A stretch of 64,000 bases of DNA from an uncultured Coriobacteriaceae bacterium (GCA_949294735.1 CASFII010000002.1:1-64000), one strand, 5' to 3'. Shown: positions 24,886-34,666, counted from the first letter of the stretch. A program made the numbers and translations. Notes: generated by a model from the sequence alone, not told the origin.

Positions 24886-26685
24886 CTAGTGGTCTTTTTG
24901 AACGCGCCCAACAGCGCCTACTGCTTCGTCAATATCACCCACGAAATCCGAAAGGGCATTTCCAGGGGCAACCATGGGATGAACATCCGCCTCACGCGAA
25001 ATACGAACGTCCAACAAATATGGACCTTCGGTGTTCAACATGCGCTGCAATGCGCCTTCAACCTCTTCAGGGTTTTCAATGCGCTCCGCGTGCCAGCTGT
25101 AGGCTTCAGCAAGTTTTACAAAATCGGGATTCTCCGCCAAATTCGTTGCCGAATAGCGTTGATTGTAGAACAGTTTTTGCCATTGATGGACCATGCCTAA
25201 GCAACGGTTGTCCATTACCAGCACTTTAACGGGGGCGCCATAGATAGCTGCCGTTGCCATTTCCTGACTGTTCATCTGAAAAGACCCGTCGCCCGCAACG
25301 CACACAATAGTTTTATCCGGACAACCAAGCGCGGCACCAATAGCAGCTGGAAGACCAAAGCCCATCGTGCCCAAGCCTCCAGAAGATAAGAAACTTCGAG
25401 GAACTTCACGTGCAATGTGCTGTGCTGCCCACATCTGATGCTGACCAACATCAGTTACCACAACACTCTCTTCAGGATTAAGTGCCGCCGAAAGCTGCTT
25501 CATCAAACGTTCGGGGACAATGCCAGAAACTTCACTTTCCGTAAGAGGATATTCTTGCTTCCAAGCGTCAATCTGCGTAAGCCATGCTTTTGTCTTCGGC
25601 TTAGGTGACTGAGAAGACAAGGCGGAAAGAATACCTGAAAGCACCCCTTTTACATCACCAACAATAGGAATTTGCGCCTCACGCACCTTGCCTATTTCGG
25701 CGGGGTCAATATCAATATGGATAACATCGGAAGAAGGTGCAAAGTCAGAAAACTTCCCCGTAACCCTATCAGAGAAACGCGCGCCCACGGCAATAATAAG
25801 GTCGCTTTCCATCAGTGCTAAATTCGCATACTTTGAACCATGCATACCAACGGGTCCTAAATTCAAAGGATGACTTGCAGGAAACGCTCCTTTGCCCATC
25901 AGGGTTGTCACTACAGGAATCTGTAACATTTCAGCTAAAGCAATGAGTTCGTTAGTTGCCCCAGAGGCAATAATGCCGCCGCCTGCATATAGAATGGGGC
26001 GCTTTGCTTTTGCCATACGCGTAGCTGCTTGCTTTATTTGGCGATTATTACCCTTATAGGTAGGCTTGTACGAAGGAAGATTAACTTTGTCAGGATATTT
26101 AAAGACCATGCTTTCACTGGCTAAGTCTGAAGGAACGTCAATAAGAACCGGCCCTGGTCTACCTGTCTTTGCAATATGAAATGCTTCTCTAAAAGTTTTG
26201 GTAAGCTCGTCAGTAGACTGAAGAAGATAGCTGTGCTTTACCACAGGCATCGTAATGCCTACGATGTCTGATTCTTGGAAGGAGTCGGTACCTATAACGC
26301 TTCGTGGCACCTGCCCCGTAATAACGACCAAAGGAATGCTATCCATGTATGCAGTAGCAATACCCGTCACCGTGTTGGTAGCACCCGGACCACTGGTAAC
26401 CAGTGCGACGCCAACCTTTCCCGTAGCACGGGCATAGCCATCTGCTTCGTGGACCGCACCTTGTTCGTGACGTGCCAAAACATGGTGAATTTGCGTTGAG
26501 TTATACAACGCATCATACATTTTGATGGCCTGACCGCCAGGATAGCCAAAGACAGTATCTACGCCTTCGGCTTCAAGAGATGCAATTACCGCTTCGGCGC
26601 CCGTCATAACGTTTCCTTGCTTTGGTGACTTGCTGCCCAAACCGAGCGGTGCTCCAGCTTCCAATGCCGTTAAGGTGGTGCTCAT
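24886..26685 (-). CDS. ilvB: Acetolactate synthase large (catalytic) subunit
   Basis: A TPP- and FAD-dependent enzyme making acetolactate or acetohydroxybutyrate for valine, leucine and isoleucine. It shows VFGYPGGQAIKMYDAL, the catalytic Glu in HEQGAVHEADGYARATGK, ITGQVPRSVIGTDSFQE, and the TPP motif AGDGSFQMNSQEMATA to LGMVHQWQ. It has 599 residues, with about 25 extra at the N-terminus. AAAGGAG precedes ATG 26685. First gene of a four-gene operon whose promoter region is shared with the divergent cysteine synthase gene. Confidence 0.96.
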   Translation of the reverse strand: MSTTLTALEAGAPLGLGSKSPKQGNVMTGAEAVIASLEAEGVDTVFGYPGGQAIKMYDALYNSTQIHHVLARHEQGAVHEADGYARATGKVGVALVTSGPGATNTVTGIATAYMDSIPLVVITGQVPRSVIGTDSFQESDIVGITMPVVKHSYLLQSTDELTKTFREAFHIAKTGRPGPVLIDVPSDLASESMVFKYPDKVNLPSYKPTYKGNNRQIKQAATRMAKAKRPILYAGGGIIASGATNELIALAEMLQIPVVTTLMGKGAFPASHPLNLGPVGMHGSKYANLALMESDLIIAVGARFSDRVTGKFSDFAPSSDVIHIDIDPAEIGKVREAQIPIVGDVKGVLSGILSALSSQSPKPKTKAWLTQIDAWKQEYPLTESEVSGIVPERLMKQLSAALNPEESVVVTDVGQHQMWAAQHIAREVPRSFLSSGGLGTMGFGLPAAIGAALGCPDKTIVCVAGDGSFQMNSQEMATAAIYGAPVKVLVMDNRCLGMVHQWQKLFYNQRYSATNLAENPDFVKLAEAYSWHAERIENPEEVEGALQRMLNTEGPYLLDVRISREADVHPMVAPGNALSDFVGDIDEAVGAVGRVQKDH

Positions 26686-26845
26686 GTAATCTCCTTTTCA
26701 ACACACAAAAGTATAGTACAATACCGCACTTGCAAATAAATGTTCGAGGCAAACGGACACAAACAAACGGACACATACTTGCGTTTCTAAATAAACACAG
26801 GTAAACAGGAAGAAATGACGCACACATAAGAATCGCGAGGGTTAG
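26686..26845. promoter_or_regulatory. Divergent ilvB/cysteine synthase control region with direct repeat
   Basis: The 160 bases between ilvB (minus) and the cysteine synthase (plus) contain a tandem CAAACGGACACA (26750-26761 and 26764-26775), 14 bases apart start to start. A TATACT -10-like box on the minus strand (26710-26715) lies about 30 bases before the ilvB ATG. The repeat is a candidate site for a regulator of one or both genes. Confidence 0.4.
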
Positions 26846-27784
26846 ATGATTTACCACAACGTACTTGAGGCATTAGGCAACACGCCGCTTATTCAGTTAA
26901 ACCGTATGACCGAACCAGATGCGGCTCAGATTCTGGTGAAATATGAGGGTTTAAACGTAGGCGGCAGCATCAAAACGCGTACTGCGCTTCGCATGATTGA
27001 AGAAGCCGAAGCTGCTGGCAAGCTCAACTCAGAAAGCATTATTGTTGAACCAACAAGCGGAAATCAGGGCATTGGACTTGCGCTGGTGGCGGCCGTAAAA
27101 GGCTATAAGGCGAAATTGGTTATCCCTGATTCTGTTTCGGAAGAACGCCGCAAGATTATGCAGCAATATGGCGCCGAAGTCGTGTTGGTGCCCGACAACG
27201 GAAACATTGGTGAATGCATCGAACAGTGCGTTGCTACCGTTGAGCGTTTACGCGCCGAAAACGAACATGTTTTTGTTCCCCAGCAATTCCAAAACGAAGG
27301 AAATCTGCGAGCACATCGCTTTGGCACGGCAGCAGAACTCTTAGCTGACGTGCAAGAAGCAGGCATCACCGTAGATGGTTTTTGTGCTGGCATCGGTACG
27401 GGCGGCACCATTACAGGTATTGGCCAGGAATTGCGCAAAGCCTTTCCTGAAATCTGCATCTGGGCAGTTGAGCCCGAAAACGCAGCCATTCTTTCTGGTG
27501 GTGCCATTGGAAGCCATGTCCAGATGGGGATTGGTGATGGCCTGATTCCCGACATCCTAGACACGCACATTTATGATGCTACCTGCATCATTACCGACGA
27601 AGAGGCTTTGGCTACTTCGCGTGAACTGGCTGCGAAGGAAGGTCTTCTCTGCGGTATTTCTTCTGGCACCAATGTGGCTGCCGCACGAAGGCTAGCTCGT
27701 GAGCTTGGTGCGGGAAAGACTGTCGTCACCCTTTTGCCCGACACAGGAGAGCGCTACTTCTCTACCCCGCTTTTCAACGACTAA
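26846..27784 (+). CDS. cysK: Cysteine synthase-like PLP enzyme (O-acetylserine sulfhydrylase family)
   Basis: A fold-type II PLP enzyme of 312 residues. The Schiff-base Lys is K43 in NVGGSIKTRTA; the substrate loop is PTSGNQGIGLA (69-79); the phosphate-binding glycine loop is GIGTGGTITGIG; the C-terminal CGISSGTN holds the pyridine-ring residue. It differs from classical CysK, which has NPGGSVKDR and TSGNTG, so it belongs to a distinct subgroup. Cysteine synthesis is likely, but another beta-replacement reaction cannot be excluded. It is monocistronic and diverges from ilvB. Confidence 0.85.
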   Translation: MIYHNVLEALGNTPLIQLNRMTEPDAAQILVKYEGLNVGGSIKTRTALRMIEEAEAAGKLNSESIIVEPTSGNQGIGLALVAAVKGYKAKLVIPDSVSEERRKIMQQYGAEVVLVPDNGNIGECIEQCVATVERLRAENEHVFVPQQFQNEGNLRAHRFGTAAELLADVQEAGITVDGFCAGIGTGGTITGIGQELRKAFPEICIWAVEPENAAILSGGAIGSHVQMGIGDGLIPDILDTHIYDATCIITDEEALATSRELAAKEGLLCGISSGTNVAAARRLARELGAGKTVVTLLPDTGERYFSTPLFND

Positions 27785-27812
27785 TTCGAAGTCTTTGATT
27801 TGATTTTGTTTT

Positions 27813-27868
27813 GAGCTTCTAGGCACAACGCGGTTCTCAATCGCCGCCAAACCTAGAGGCTCTTTTTC
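27813..27868 (+). terminator. Terminator of the cysteine synthase gene
   Basis: GAGCTTCTAGG (27813-27823) pairs with CCTAGAGGCTC (27852-27862), with one mismatch, followed by five T. The large loop contains a minor secondary stem. Confidence 0.75.
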
Positions 27869-27901
27869 TGTGCCAGTTTATGTATCTATACGCTCTATAC
27901 G

Positions 27902-28756
27902 TTAAATACGTTCTAAGATAGCAGGAACAAAGCGGCAGAAATCTGCTTCTCGCTGCTTACCCACAGCGCGCACCTCTTCATCGGTTGGCGAAGCGCCTTC
28001 AATACCGCAGGCCATATTAGATACCAGTGACATACCTAGCACACGCATTCCCACATGTCGTGCAGCAATTACCTCTTCGCAGACACTCATGGCAACCGTA
28101 TCGGCACCTAGCATTCTAAACGCGCGGATTTCCGCAGGTGTTTCAAAACTGGGTCCCAAAAGTCCCAAATAAGTTCCCTGCTGAACGGGAATATCCAGTT
28201 CATGCGCAACTTCTACAGCTAGCTGCCGTAAGGCAGGATCATAGGCGTCTAGCATGGAAAAGAAACGGAGCGCCATTTCGTTTGGCTCAGTACCCACGAT
28301 AGGATTTCTGCCCGTAAGATTGATATGGTCTTCCATGATGCAGAAATCGCCCACATGAAAAGCTTCGTTGATAGCCCCCGCAGCATTTGTCGTAATGAGC
28401 GTATCGATGCCAAGGTGGTGCATAAGCCACACAGGAAATGCAACTTCTTGCGCGGTGTTCCCTTCATAGCCATGTAGTCTTCCTTGCATACACAAAGCCG
28501 TTTTGCCACCCAGAGTTCCGCAAACAAAACGCCCCACGTGACCTGCTGCGGTACTTGTTTTCATATGTGGAACATCAGCGAAAGGAATATGCACGGGATC
28601 TTCAATACATTCAGCTAAACCGTTCAAGCCAGAACCTAAGATGAGCCCCACCTGAGGTTGACGCAAGCCAATGGCTGCGCCTAAAACACTGGCTGCTTCT
28701 TCAAGACTACGAAGAAGCACGTTGTGGGGATATTCTTTACTTGAAACTTCAGGCAT
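27902..28756 (-). CDS. Purine nucleoside phosphorylase (PNP, class I trimeric)
   Basis: This enzyme cleaves guanosine/inosine-type nucleosides with phosphate, in purine salvage. The 284-residue chain has the phosphate loop LILGSGLNGLAE, MQGRLHGYEG, TTNAAGAINEAF (base site) and SLVSNMACGIEG. The usual ADAVGMST loop is AVAMSVCEEV-like here (DTVAMSVCEEVIAARH), a small departure. It lies 15 bases upstream of nothing obvious and follows prmC by 15 bases, so it is probably in the prfA-prmC transcript. Confidence 0.92.
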   Translation of the reverse strand: MPEVSSKEYPHNVLLRSLEEAASVLGAAIGLRQPQVGLILGSGLNGLAECIEDPVHIPFADVPHMKTSTAAGHVGRFVCGTLGGKTALCMQGRLHGYEGNTAQEVAFPVWLMHHLGIDTLITTNAAGAINEAFHVGDFCIMEDHINLTGRNPIVGTEPNEMALRFFSMLDAYDPALRQLAVEVAHELDIPVQQGTYLGLLGPSFETPAEIRAFRMLGADTVAMSVCEEVIAARHVGMRVLGMSLVSNMACGIEGASPTDEEVRAVGKQREADFCRFVPAILERI

Positions 28757-28771
28757 GTTGATTCCTTTGCT

Positions 28772-29797
28772 CTATAGCTCGTTTGAAGAACCTTCAATAG
28801 GCTTTCGTGCTACCAAAATGCGTGGCCTCTGCGTTAAATCGTGGACAATCTGAACATCTACAAACCCTGCTTCTTGTGCAAGGTTTGCTGCTTCATCCAA
28901 AGTTGTTTCATGTAACTCAAAAGCAAAAGCGCCACCTGGTCGAAGCGCTTCACACGAAAAAGACAAGAGGGAGCGGAATACATCCAAACCGTCTGCTCCA
29001 CCATCAAGCGCGAGCGTTGGTTCAAAATCTGCTACTTCACGAGGAATTTCGGCAAGCACTTCTGTAGGAACATACGGCGGGTTAGACACGATTACATCAA
29101 GACTGCCCCACACCTCTTTAGGAATACCCGTGCCCAAGTCGCACTGGATAACTTCGACTTGCTCATCTAAGTTGAGCGCTTGGACGTTTTCGCGTGCAAG
29201 CGCCACACATTCGGGCGCAATATCAGTAGCAAACACCTTCGTTTGTGGGTGTTCATATGCAATCGATGCCGCAATGCAGCCACTTCCTGTGCAAATGTCA
29301 GCAACGAATAATTGGCGCTGAGAAAACTCCTCAGCATTTGAATTATCGGCAGTTAACTCTTCGGCCTCTAAGGCCTCAGCAGATACTGATTCACCAAACG
29401 CAGACCCTGTGCTAGCCATATCTGGGACATTTAGATTCCAAGACCGAACGGGAGCAGGAAGAAGCGAAAGCGCTTCGCTTACGAGCACTTCTGTTTCAGG
29501 GCGCGGAATTAACACCCCTGGACGAACACGTACGTTAATGTGGCGAAACCCCACTTCACCTGTAATGTATTGAAGAGGTTCACCCTGGCCTCGTCGTGAA
29601 ACATAGTCACGCAGAATAGCCCTTTCTTCCTGAGAAAGAGGCTGGTCGAAATGAGTATATAGGTCAATACGACGCATGCCAGTGGCTTCAGCTAACAGCC
29701 ATTCCGCAGAAAGACGAGGGTTTTCATCTCCCTTGCGATCAAGGTATCCCTGAGTCCAATCAAGTGCTGCTTTAATGGTCCAAACCTGATCGGTCAT
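28772..29797 (-). CDS. prmC: Release factor glutamine methyltransferase PrmC with internal insert
   Basis: PrmC methylates the GGQ glutamine of release factors. An N-terminal helical domain (about 1-85) precedes the SAM site VADICTGSGCIAASIA (about 165-180) and the catalytic NPPY in VSNPPYVPTEV. Between the conserved VGFRHINVRVRPGVLIPRPETE and the SAM motif lies a Ser/Ala/Glu-rich insert at about 115-162 that normal PrmC lacks, making the protein 341 rather than about 285 residues. It is directly downstream of prfA, its substrate gene, in the usual order. Confidence 0.93.
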   Translation of the reverse strand: MTDQVWTIKAALDWTQGYLDRKGDENPRLSAEWLLAEATGMRRIDLYTHFDQPLSQEERAILRDYVSRRGQGEPLQYITGEVGFRHINVRVRPGVLIPRPETEVLVSEALSLLPAPVRSWNLNVPDMASTGSAFGESVSAEALEAEELTADNSNAEEFSQRQLFVADICTGSGCIAASIAYEHPQTKVFATDIAPECVALARENVQALNLDEQVEVIQCDLGTGIPKEVWGSLDVIVSNPPYVPTEVLAEIPREVADFEPTLALDGGADGLDVFRSLLSFSCEALRPGGAFAFELHETTLDEAANLAQEAGFVDVQIVHDLTQRPRILVARKPIEGSSNEL

Positions 29798-29860
29798 AAC
29801 ATATTCCGTTCGAAAATACGCGAAAGCTACCGTTATTCTTGCTTAGGTAGGTCTGGCCTC

Positions 29861-30937
29861 TTAGCCAACCGACTTTTCCAGTTTTTGAGCCTTATCTGCT
29901 GCCTGTAAGGCAGTAATCATGTCACCAAGACCATCACCTAGAAGAATGGAATTGTAGGTGCCGTTATACCCGATACGGTGATCGGTTACGCGGTCCTGCG
30001 GCGCATTGTAGGTGCGGATCTTTTCTGCGCGATCACCAGAACCAATTTGTGCCAGACGTTCTGCGCCTTCAGCTGCCTGCTGTTCAGCGAGCATCTTTTC
30101 GTACAGGCGCGCACGCAACACGGCCATAGCAGCAATCTTGTTCTGCAACTGAGATTTCTGGTCCTGAGACTGAACCACTAAGCCACTAGGAAGGTGCGTA
30201 ATACGTACAGCGGAGTCAGTCGTGTTAACGCACTGACCACCTGGGCCACCTGCGCGATACACGTCAATACGTAAATCGTTTTCGTTGATTTCAACATCAA
30301 TTTCGTCAGCCTCAGGAAGAACCGCTACAGTAGCCGTTGAGGTATGAATACGTCCCTGACTTTCGGTCTTAGGTACGCGTTGAACGCGGTGAACCCCACT
30401 TTCGAATTTCATAACGGAATACACCTTGTCGCCCTTAACCTTAAACTGAATTTCTTTATAACCACCTGCTTCGGAAGCAGATACATCCATGGTTTCCATC
30501 TTCCAGTGGTTCGTATCGCAAAAACGCGTGTACATCTTGTACAAATCACCAGCAAAAATGGCTGCCTCATCGCCGCCAGCAGCAGCGCGAATTTCAACGA
30601 TAATATCCTTTTCGTCAGCAGGATCCGCTGGAATCAGCATGAACTTAATGTCTTCCTCAAGCTGAGGGAGAATACCTTCAATACGAGCAATTTCTTCCTG
30701 AGCAAATTCCTTCATGTCGGCGTCAGAAAGCATTTCCTTCGCTTCGGCTAAATCACTGGTGGCCTGCACATATTCACGTGCTTTGGCAACCAAAGGACCT
30801 TGCGAGGCATATTCTTTTGCCAAACGATTGTATTCTTTCTGATTGGCAAGAACAGCCGGATCACCCATTTTGGTCTGCAGCTCTTCATATGCTGCAATAA
30901 TCTTTTCCAGTTTTTCTTGCATACCGGATTCTTGCAT
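29861..30937 (-). CDS. prfA: Peptide chain release factor 1
   Basis: RF1 reads UAA and UAG and triggers peptide release. It shows the codon-reading region with SQGRIHTSTATVAVLPE, the GGPGGQCVNTTDSAVRI loop with GGQ, and the C-terminal RIRTYN-like KIRTYNAPQDRVTDHRIGY. It has 358 residues, as expected. Start is ATG 30937 with GAGG upstream; a second ATG five codons later is an alternative. First gene of prfA-prmC-PNP. Confidence 0.96.
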   Translation of the reverse strand: MQESGMQEKLEKIIAAYEELQTKMGDPAVLANQKEYNRLAKEYASQGPLVAKAREYVQATSDLAEAKEMLSDADMKEFAQEEIARIEGILPQLEEDIKFMLIPADPADEKDIIVEIRAAAGGDEAAIFAGDLYKMYTRFCDTNHWKMETMDVSASEAGGYKEIQFKVKGDKVYSVMKFESGVHRVQRVPKTESQGRIHTSTATVAVLPEADEIDVEINENDLRIDVYRAGGPGGQCVNTTDSAVRITHLPSGLVVQSQDQKSQLQNKIAAMAVLRARLYEKMLAEQQAAEGAERLAQIGSGDRAEKIRTYNAPQDRVTDHRIGYNGTYNSILLGDGLGDMITALQAADKAQKLEKSVG

Positions 30938-31075
30938 TCTTCCTCACTTAATACGATATTCTTCAGCGTAAATTAGTACATGAGCTTCGATATAGCCCGT
31001 AATTTTCACAGCCCTTTATGATAGCAGAATACGCACGCTTCACACAGGTTCCCGTGCTGTAACGGATTGACTTCA

Positions 31076-31111
31076 ACAAAACACCCCACCTTCCACATTT
31101 GAAAGGTGGGG
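31076..31111 (-). terminator. Terminator of trxB
   Basis: CCCCACCTT (31084-31092) pairs perfectly with AAGGTGGGG (31103-31111). On the minus strand the stem is followed by TGTTTTG. It lies 29 bases past the trxB stop. Confidence 0.85.
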
Positions 31112-31139
31112 TCGTTTATTTAATAGCTGCAGAGAAGAG

Positions 31140-32057
31140 TTATTCTGAAAGGTACTCGGCAGCTTCCTCGGCACAAAGAGCACCATCAGCAACAGCCGTT
31201 ACCACTTGGCGTAATTGCTTGGTACGAACATCTCCTGCTGCGTAAACACCGGGAATTGCCGTTTTGCCCGTTTCGTCAGCTACAATATAGCCCGTTTCGT
31301 CAAGGTCTAAAGCACCCTGCAAAAATTCCGTATTCGGCTGTGTGCCTACTGCCACAAACAAGCCCGCGATGTCCAGCTGTTTCTGTTCTTCCGTTTTTAC
31401 GTTCTTTACCGTAACTCCTGAAAGCGCACCGTTTTCGTCATGAAGTTCGGTCACTACCGAATCCCAAACAAATTCGATGTTTTCTATTGCTTTAAGTCGG
31501 TCATGATAAATTGCCGTAGCGCGAAGTTGATCTCGGCGATGAATGAGATACACCTTTTCACAGATACGAGAAAGATAAATCGCATCAGCAACAGCGGTAT
31601 TACCACCGCCTACGACTGCAACCTTTTTACCGCGGAAGAAGTTTCCGTCACACGTTGCGCAGTAAGAAACACCGCGACCCTGCAATTCCTCTTCACGGGC
31701 AATACCTAGCTTACGAGGACGCGCACCCGTAGCAACCACTACAGATTTTGCAAGGTATTCACCAAATGCCGTAGTCAAAAGCTTAGGGTTCTGGGTAAAG
31801 TCAACTGCTGTCACCTCTTCGGTGATTGTTTTCACCCCAAAATTGGTAGCCTGCTCATGCATACTCCATGCAAGTTCAAAGCCACCCGAACCCTGAGGAA
31901 AACCAGGATAGTTTTCCAAATGCTCCGTCTGAGCAAGCTGCCCACCTGGCGAAATGCGTTCAAAAATAGCTGCGTTTAGCCCCGCACGTGCGGCATATAA
32001 ACCCGCCGTCATGCCTGCTGGTCCAGAACCGATAATAGCAATATCAAATGTTTCCAT
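31140..32057 (-). CDS. trxB: Thioredoxin reductase
   Basis: A low-molecular-weight NADPH-thioredoxin reductase. FAD motif IIGSGPAGMTAGLYAARAG, the redox-active CATCDGNFF, the NADPH fold VVGGGNTAVADAIYLS and the C-terminal GVYAAGDVRTKQLRQVVTA are all present. AAAAGGAG before ATG 32057 fixes the start; an upstream in-frame ATG at 32078 overlaps the ribosome site. It has 305 residues. No thioredoxin gene is adjacent. Confidence 0.95.
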   Translation of the reverse strand: METFDIAIIGSGPAGMTAGLYAARAGLNAAIFERISPGGQLAQTEHLENYPGFPQGSGGFELAWSMHEQATNFGVKTITEEVTAVDFTQNPKLLTTAFGEYLAKSVVVATGARPRKLGIAREEELQGRGVSYCATCDGNFFRGKKVAVVGGGNTAVADAIYLSRICEKVYLIHRRDQLRATAIYHDRLKAIENIEFVWDSVVTELHDENGALSGVTVKNVKTEEQKQLDIAGLFVAVGTQPNTEFLQGALDLDETGYIVADETGKTAIPGVYAAGDVRTKQLRQVVTAVADGALCAEEAAEYLSE

Positions 32058-32104
32058 GTTGCTCTCCTTTTTTTGCATACCTTACGGTAGTACATAGGAA
32101 TTGT

Positions 32105-33172
32105 CTAGGGTAACGTAAGTAAATAACACTTGTGGATTTTGGGATTACGCGTGAAGTCTTCTGGAATAGTTTTTGCGGTAATGTCTTCCAGAACAATTCC
32201 AGCTTCTTTGAGTGCTCCTTCGTCAGGCTTGAATGATCGCAGGTTGCACGAAAACACCGCCTGTCCGCCTGGGCTTAAGAGTGCCGCCACCGCCCGCAAA
32301 ACAACCACGTGATCACGCTGCACATCCCAAGTGCGCTTCCCCATTGCTTTTGAATTGGAAAACGTCGGCGGATCGATAAAGATTAAGTCGTACGTTTCTT
32401 TTGCTTTAAGAGCCTCAACGAGCCACTGCAGTACATCAGCTCGAACAAAACTGTGTTCCTTGCCAGCGAACCCATTGAGCGCCATATTTTGTTGTGCCCA
32501 TTCAAGATAGGTTTGGCTGAGGTCTACCGTTTTGGTGGATACCGCACCGCCTGCAGCTGCGTGAACCGTAGCAGTTCCCGTGTAGGCAAACAGGTTTAAG
32601 AAGCGCTTTCCTTTCGCCATCTTCCCCACCATGATGCGCGTAATGCGGTGGTCTAAAAAGATACCCGTATCAAGGTATCCACCTAAATCAATTTTAAAAA
32701 GGTGACCGTCTTCCAAAGTGTAGCTTACGAAGTTTTTACTGCCCGCCTCTCTGTACTGCGCACCACCCTTTGCCTTTTGGCGTACCTTTGCAAATACATG
32801 GTCAGACTGCACGCCTAACGCCGCCGGAGATACCGCTATGACATCAGCAAACCTTCGTGCAGCTCTGTCAGGATCAACCGAAGAAGGCGCCTGATATTCC
32901 GCTATATGGATATAGCTTTCCCCAAGAGCCTGACCTTCCCGCGAAAAACCTTCGTAGATATCAATTGCTACCGCATAATCAGGTAAATCGGCGTCGTATA
33001 TGCGGTAGCAAGAAATTCCTTCCTTCCGTGCCCATTTCCTTCGCTCTTTGGCAACCTTCCGCAAGCGAGCCACAAACTGTTCTGTGCCCTTTTCGCACAC
33101 CTCAACAGCATGTTCTTTCCCGCCATGGGCATCGGGAATCATAAGCGTATAGGTTTGTGGGCTTGCTGACAT
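32105..33172 (-). CDS. RlmK-type 23S rRNA methyltransferase (stand-alone domain)
   Basis: A SAM-dependent methyltransferase matching the C-terminal RlmK half of E. coli RlmKL, which makes m7G2069 in 23S rRNA. Recognisable blocks: KERRKWARKEGISCYRIYDADLPDYAVAID, GGYLDTGIFLDHRI, the SAM site FLNLFAYTGTATVHAAAGG and the catalytic FIDPPTFSNSKAMG. The THUMP and RlmL parts are absent; 355 residues is the length of the isolated half plus a short N-terminal extension. It may be a free RlmK, with m2G modification done elsewhere. Confidence 0.82.
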   Translation of the reverse strand: MSASPQTYTLMIPDAHGGKEHAVEVCEKGTEQFVARLRKVAKERRKWARKEGISCYRIYDADLPDYAVAIDIYEGFSREGQALGESYIHIAEYQAPSSVDPDRAARRFADVIAVSPAALGVQSDHVFAKVRQKAKGGAQYREAGSKNFVSYTLEDGHLFKIDLGGYLDTGIFLDHRITRIMVGKMAKGKRFLNLFAYTGTATVHAAAGGAVSTKTVDLSQTYLEWAQQNMALNGFAGKEHSFVRADVLQWLVEALKAKETYDLIFIDPPTFSNSKAMGKRTWDVQRDHVVVLRAVAALLSPGGQAVFSCNLRSFKPDEGALKEAGIVLEDITAKTIPEDFTRNPKIHKCYLLTLP

Positions 33173-33220
33173 GCCTGCATCCTTAACAAAAAGGGCGCCG
33201 AACTTCGACGCCCCCTATCT

Positions 33221-34558
33221 TTAATCTTCCAGGTAATCCTTTAGCTTCGATGAGCGGCTTGGGTGACGCAGTTTCGCCAAAGTTTTGCTTTCAATCTGAC
33301 GAATACGTTCACGCGTTACCCCAAACTCTCTGCCGACCTCTTCAAGCGTGCGCGGATGACCGTCTTCCAAACCAAAACGCAAAGAAATAACTTTACGTTC
33401 ACGTTCGGCTAAGCCATCCAACACCTTGCCCAGCTGTTCCTGAAGCATACTAAAGCTGGCTGCATCAGGAGGAACCACTGCTGCGTCGTCTTCAATGAAG
33501 TCGCCCAGCTGGCTGTCTTCTTCTTCGCCGATAGGAGTCTCCAAAGAAACAGGTTCTTGGGAAATCTTTTGAATTTCGCGAACACGTTCTTCGGTTAAAC
33601 CCATTTCGTCGCCAATTTCTTTCGGGGTAGGTTCACGACCCAGTTCTTGCAGAAGCTGACGCTGAATACGTACCAGTTTATTGATGGTTTCAACCATGTG
33701 AACCGGAATACGAATGGTACGTGCTTGGTCAGCAATGGCGCGGGTGATAGCCTGACGGATCCACCACGTAGCGTATGTGGAGAACTTGAAACCCTTAGTG
33801 TAGTCAAACTTTTCAACCGCGCGAATAAGACCCAGGTTGCCTTCTTGGATAAGATCCAGGAACAACATCCCACGACCAACATAACGCTTAGCAATAGAAA
33901 CAACCAGACGAAGGTTTGCTTCAATTAGCTGTTGTTTTGCGTCTAAGCCAACCTCTTCAATGCGGGTTAGGCGGCGCTTTTCGCGACGATCAAGTTCAAC
34001 GCCGTTGTCTTCAGCTTCTTCTAGCTTTTCAGTAGCTTCGACACCAGCTTCAATTTTCATAGCTAGGTCAATTTCTTCAGCGGCTGTCAAAAGCGGAACT
34101 TTGCCGATTTCCTTGAGATACATACGAACAGGGTCGCCCGTCAACATAGTGACATTGGCGTCGGCGTTACGCTTATTACGTGCCTTTGCTTTTGCAACGC
34201 GGCTGCTAATTTTTGGCAGCTGCACGTCAACAGTAGCCTTCAGCTCTTCTTCAGGAATGCCTTCGAGCAAATCTTCGTCAGCACTGACGTCAAACTTTTC
34301 ATCATCAAGCACTTCGTTAGTTGGCTCAGATACAGAAGCCATTTCTACATCACTGGGTGCTTCCACTTCGGAAGATTCATCATCATGCGCAGCGTCATCC
34401 AAAACCTCAGCCTTTTCGGTTTCGCTCTTCTTAGCCTTTGAGGTTTTCTTAGCCTTAGTTGCTTTTGGTTTGGATTCTTTACTTGCGCTTGTTTGTGTTT
34501 CTTTTACTTCTTCTGTTTCTTTGCTGTCTTGAGGATTTTTCTTAGTGGCTTTAGGCAC
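33221..34558 (-). CDS. sigA: Primary RNA polymerase sigma factor (SigA/RpoD)
   Basis: The housekeeping sigma-70 factor. An N-terminal Lys/Ala and acidic region of about 130 residues precedes region 1.2 ([18 protein letters not shown]), region 2 ([39 protein letters not shown]), region 3 ([15 protein letters not shown]) and region 4 with its HTH ([21 protein letters not shown]). GTG 34558 is preceded by AAAGGA and starts MPKATKKN; an in-frame upstream ATG at 34585 has no site. It is 445 residues long. Confidence 0.96.
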   Translation of the reverse strand: MPKATKKNPQDSKETEEVKETQTSASKESKPKATKAKKTSKAKKSETEKAEVLDDAAHDDESSEVEAPSDVEMASVSEPTNEVLDDEKFDVSADEDLLEGIPEEELKATVDVQLPKISSRVAKAKARNKRNADANVTMLTGDPVRMYLKEIGKVPLLTAAEEIDLAMKIEAGVEATEKLEEAEDNGVELDRREKRRLTRIEEVGLDAKQQLIEANLRLVVSIAKRYVGRGMLFLDLIQEGNLGLIRAVEKFDYTKGFKFSTYATWWIRQAITRAIADQARTIRIPVHMVETINKLVRIQRQLLQELGREPTPKEIGDEMGLTEERVREIQKISQEPVSLETPIGEEEDSQLGDFIEDDAAVVPPDAASFSMLQEQLGKVLDGLAERERKVISLRFGLEDGHPRTLEEVGREFGVTRERIRQIESKTLAKLRHPSRSSKLKDYLED

Positions 34559-34666
34559 TAGCTCATCCTTTCGTCGTAGATGCAAAAGACCCTAAAAATG
34601 GGCGTAAAATCGTGACATAACAATATAGCACACTTCGCAAGATTTAACCTTGAAAACAGCGCAAAA

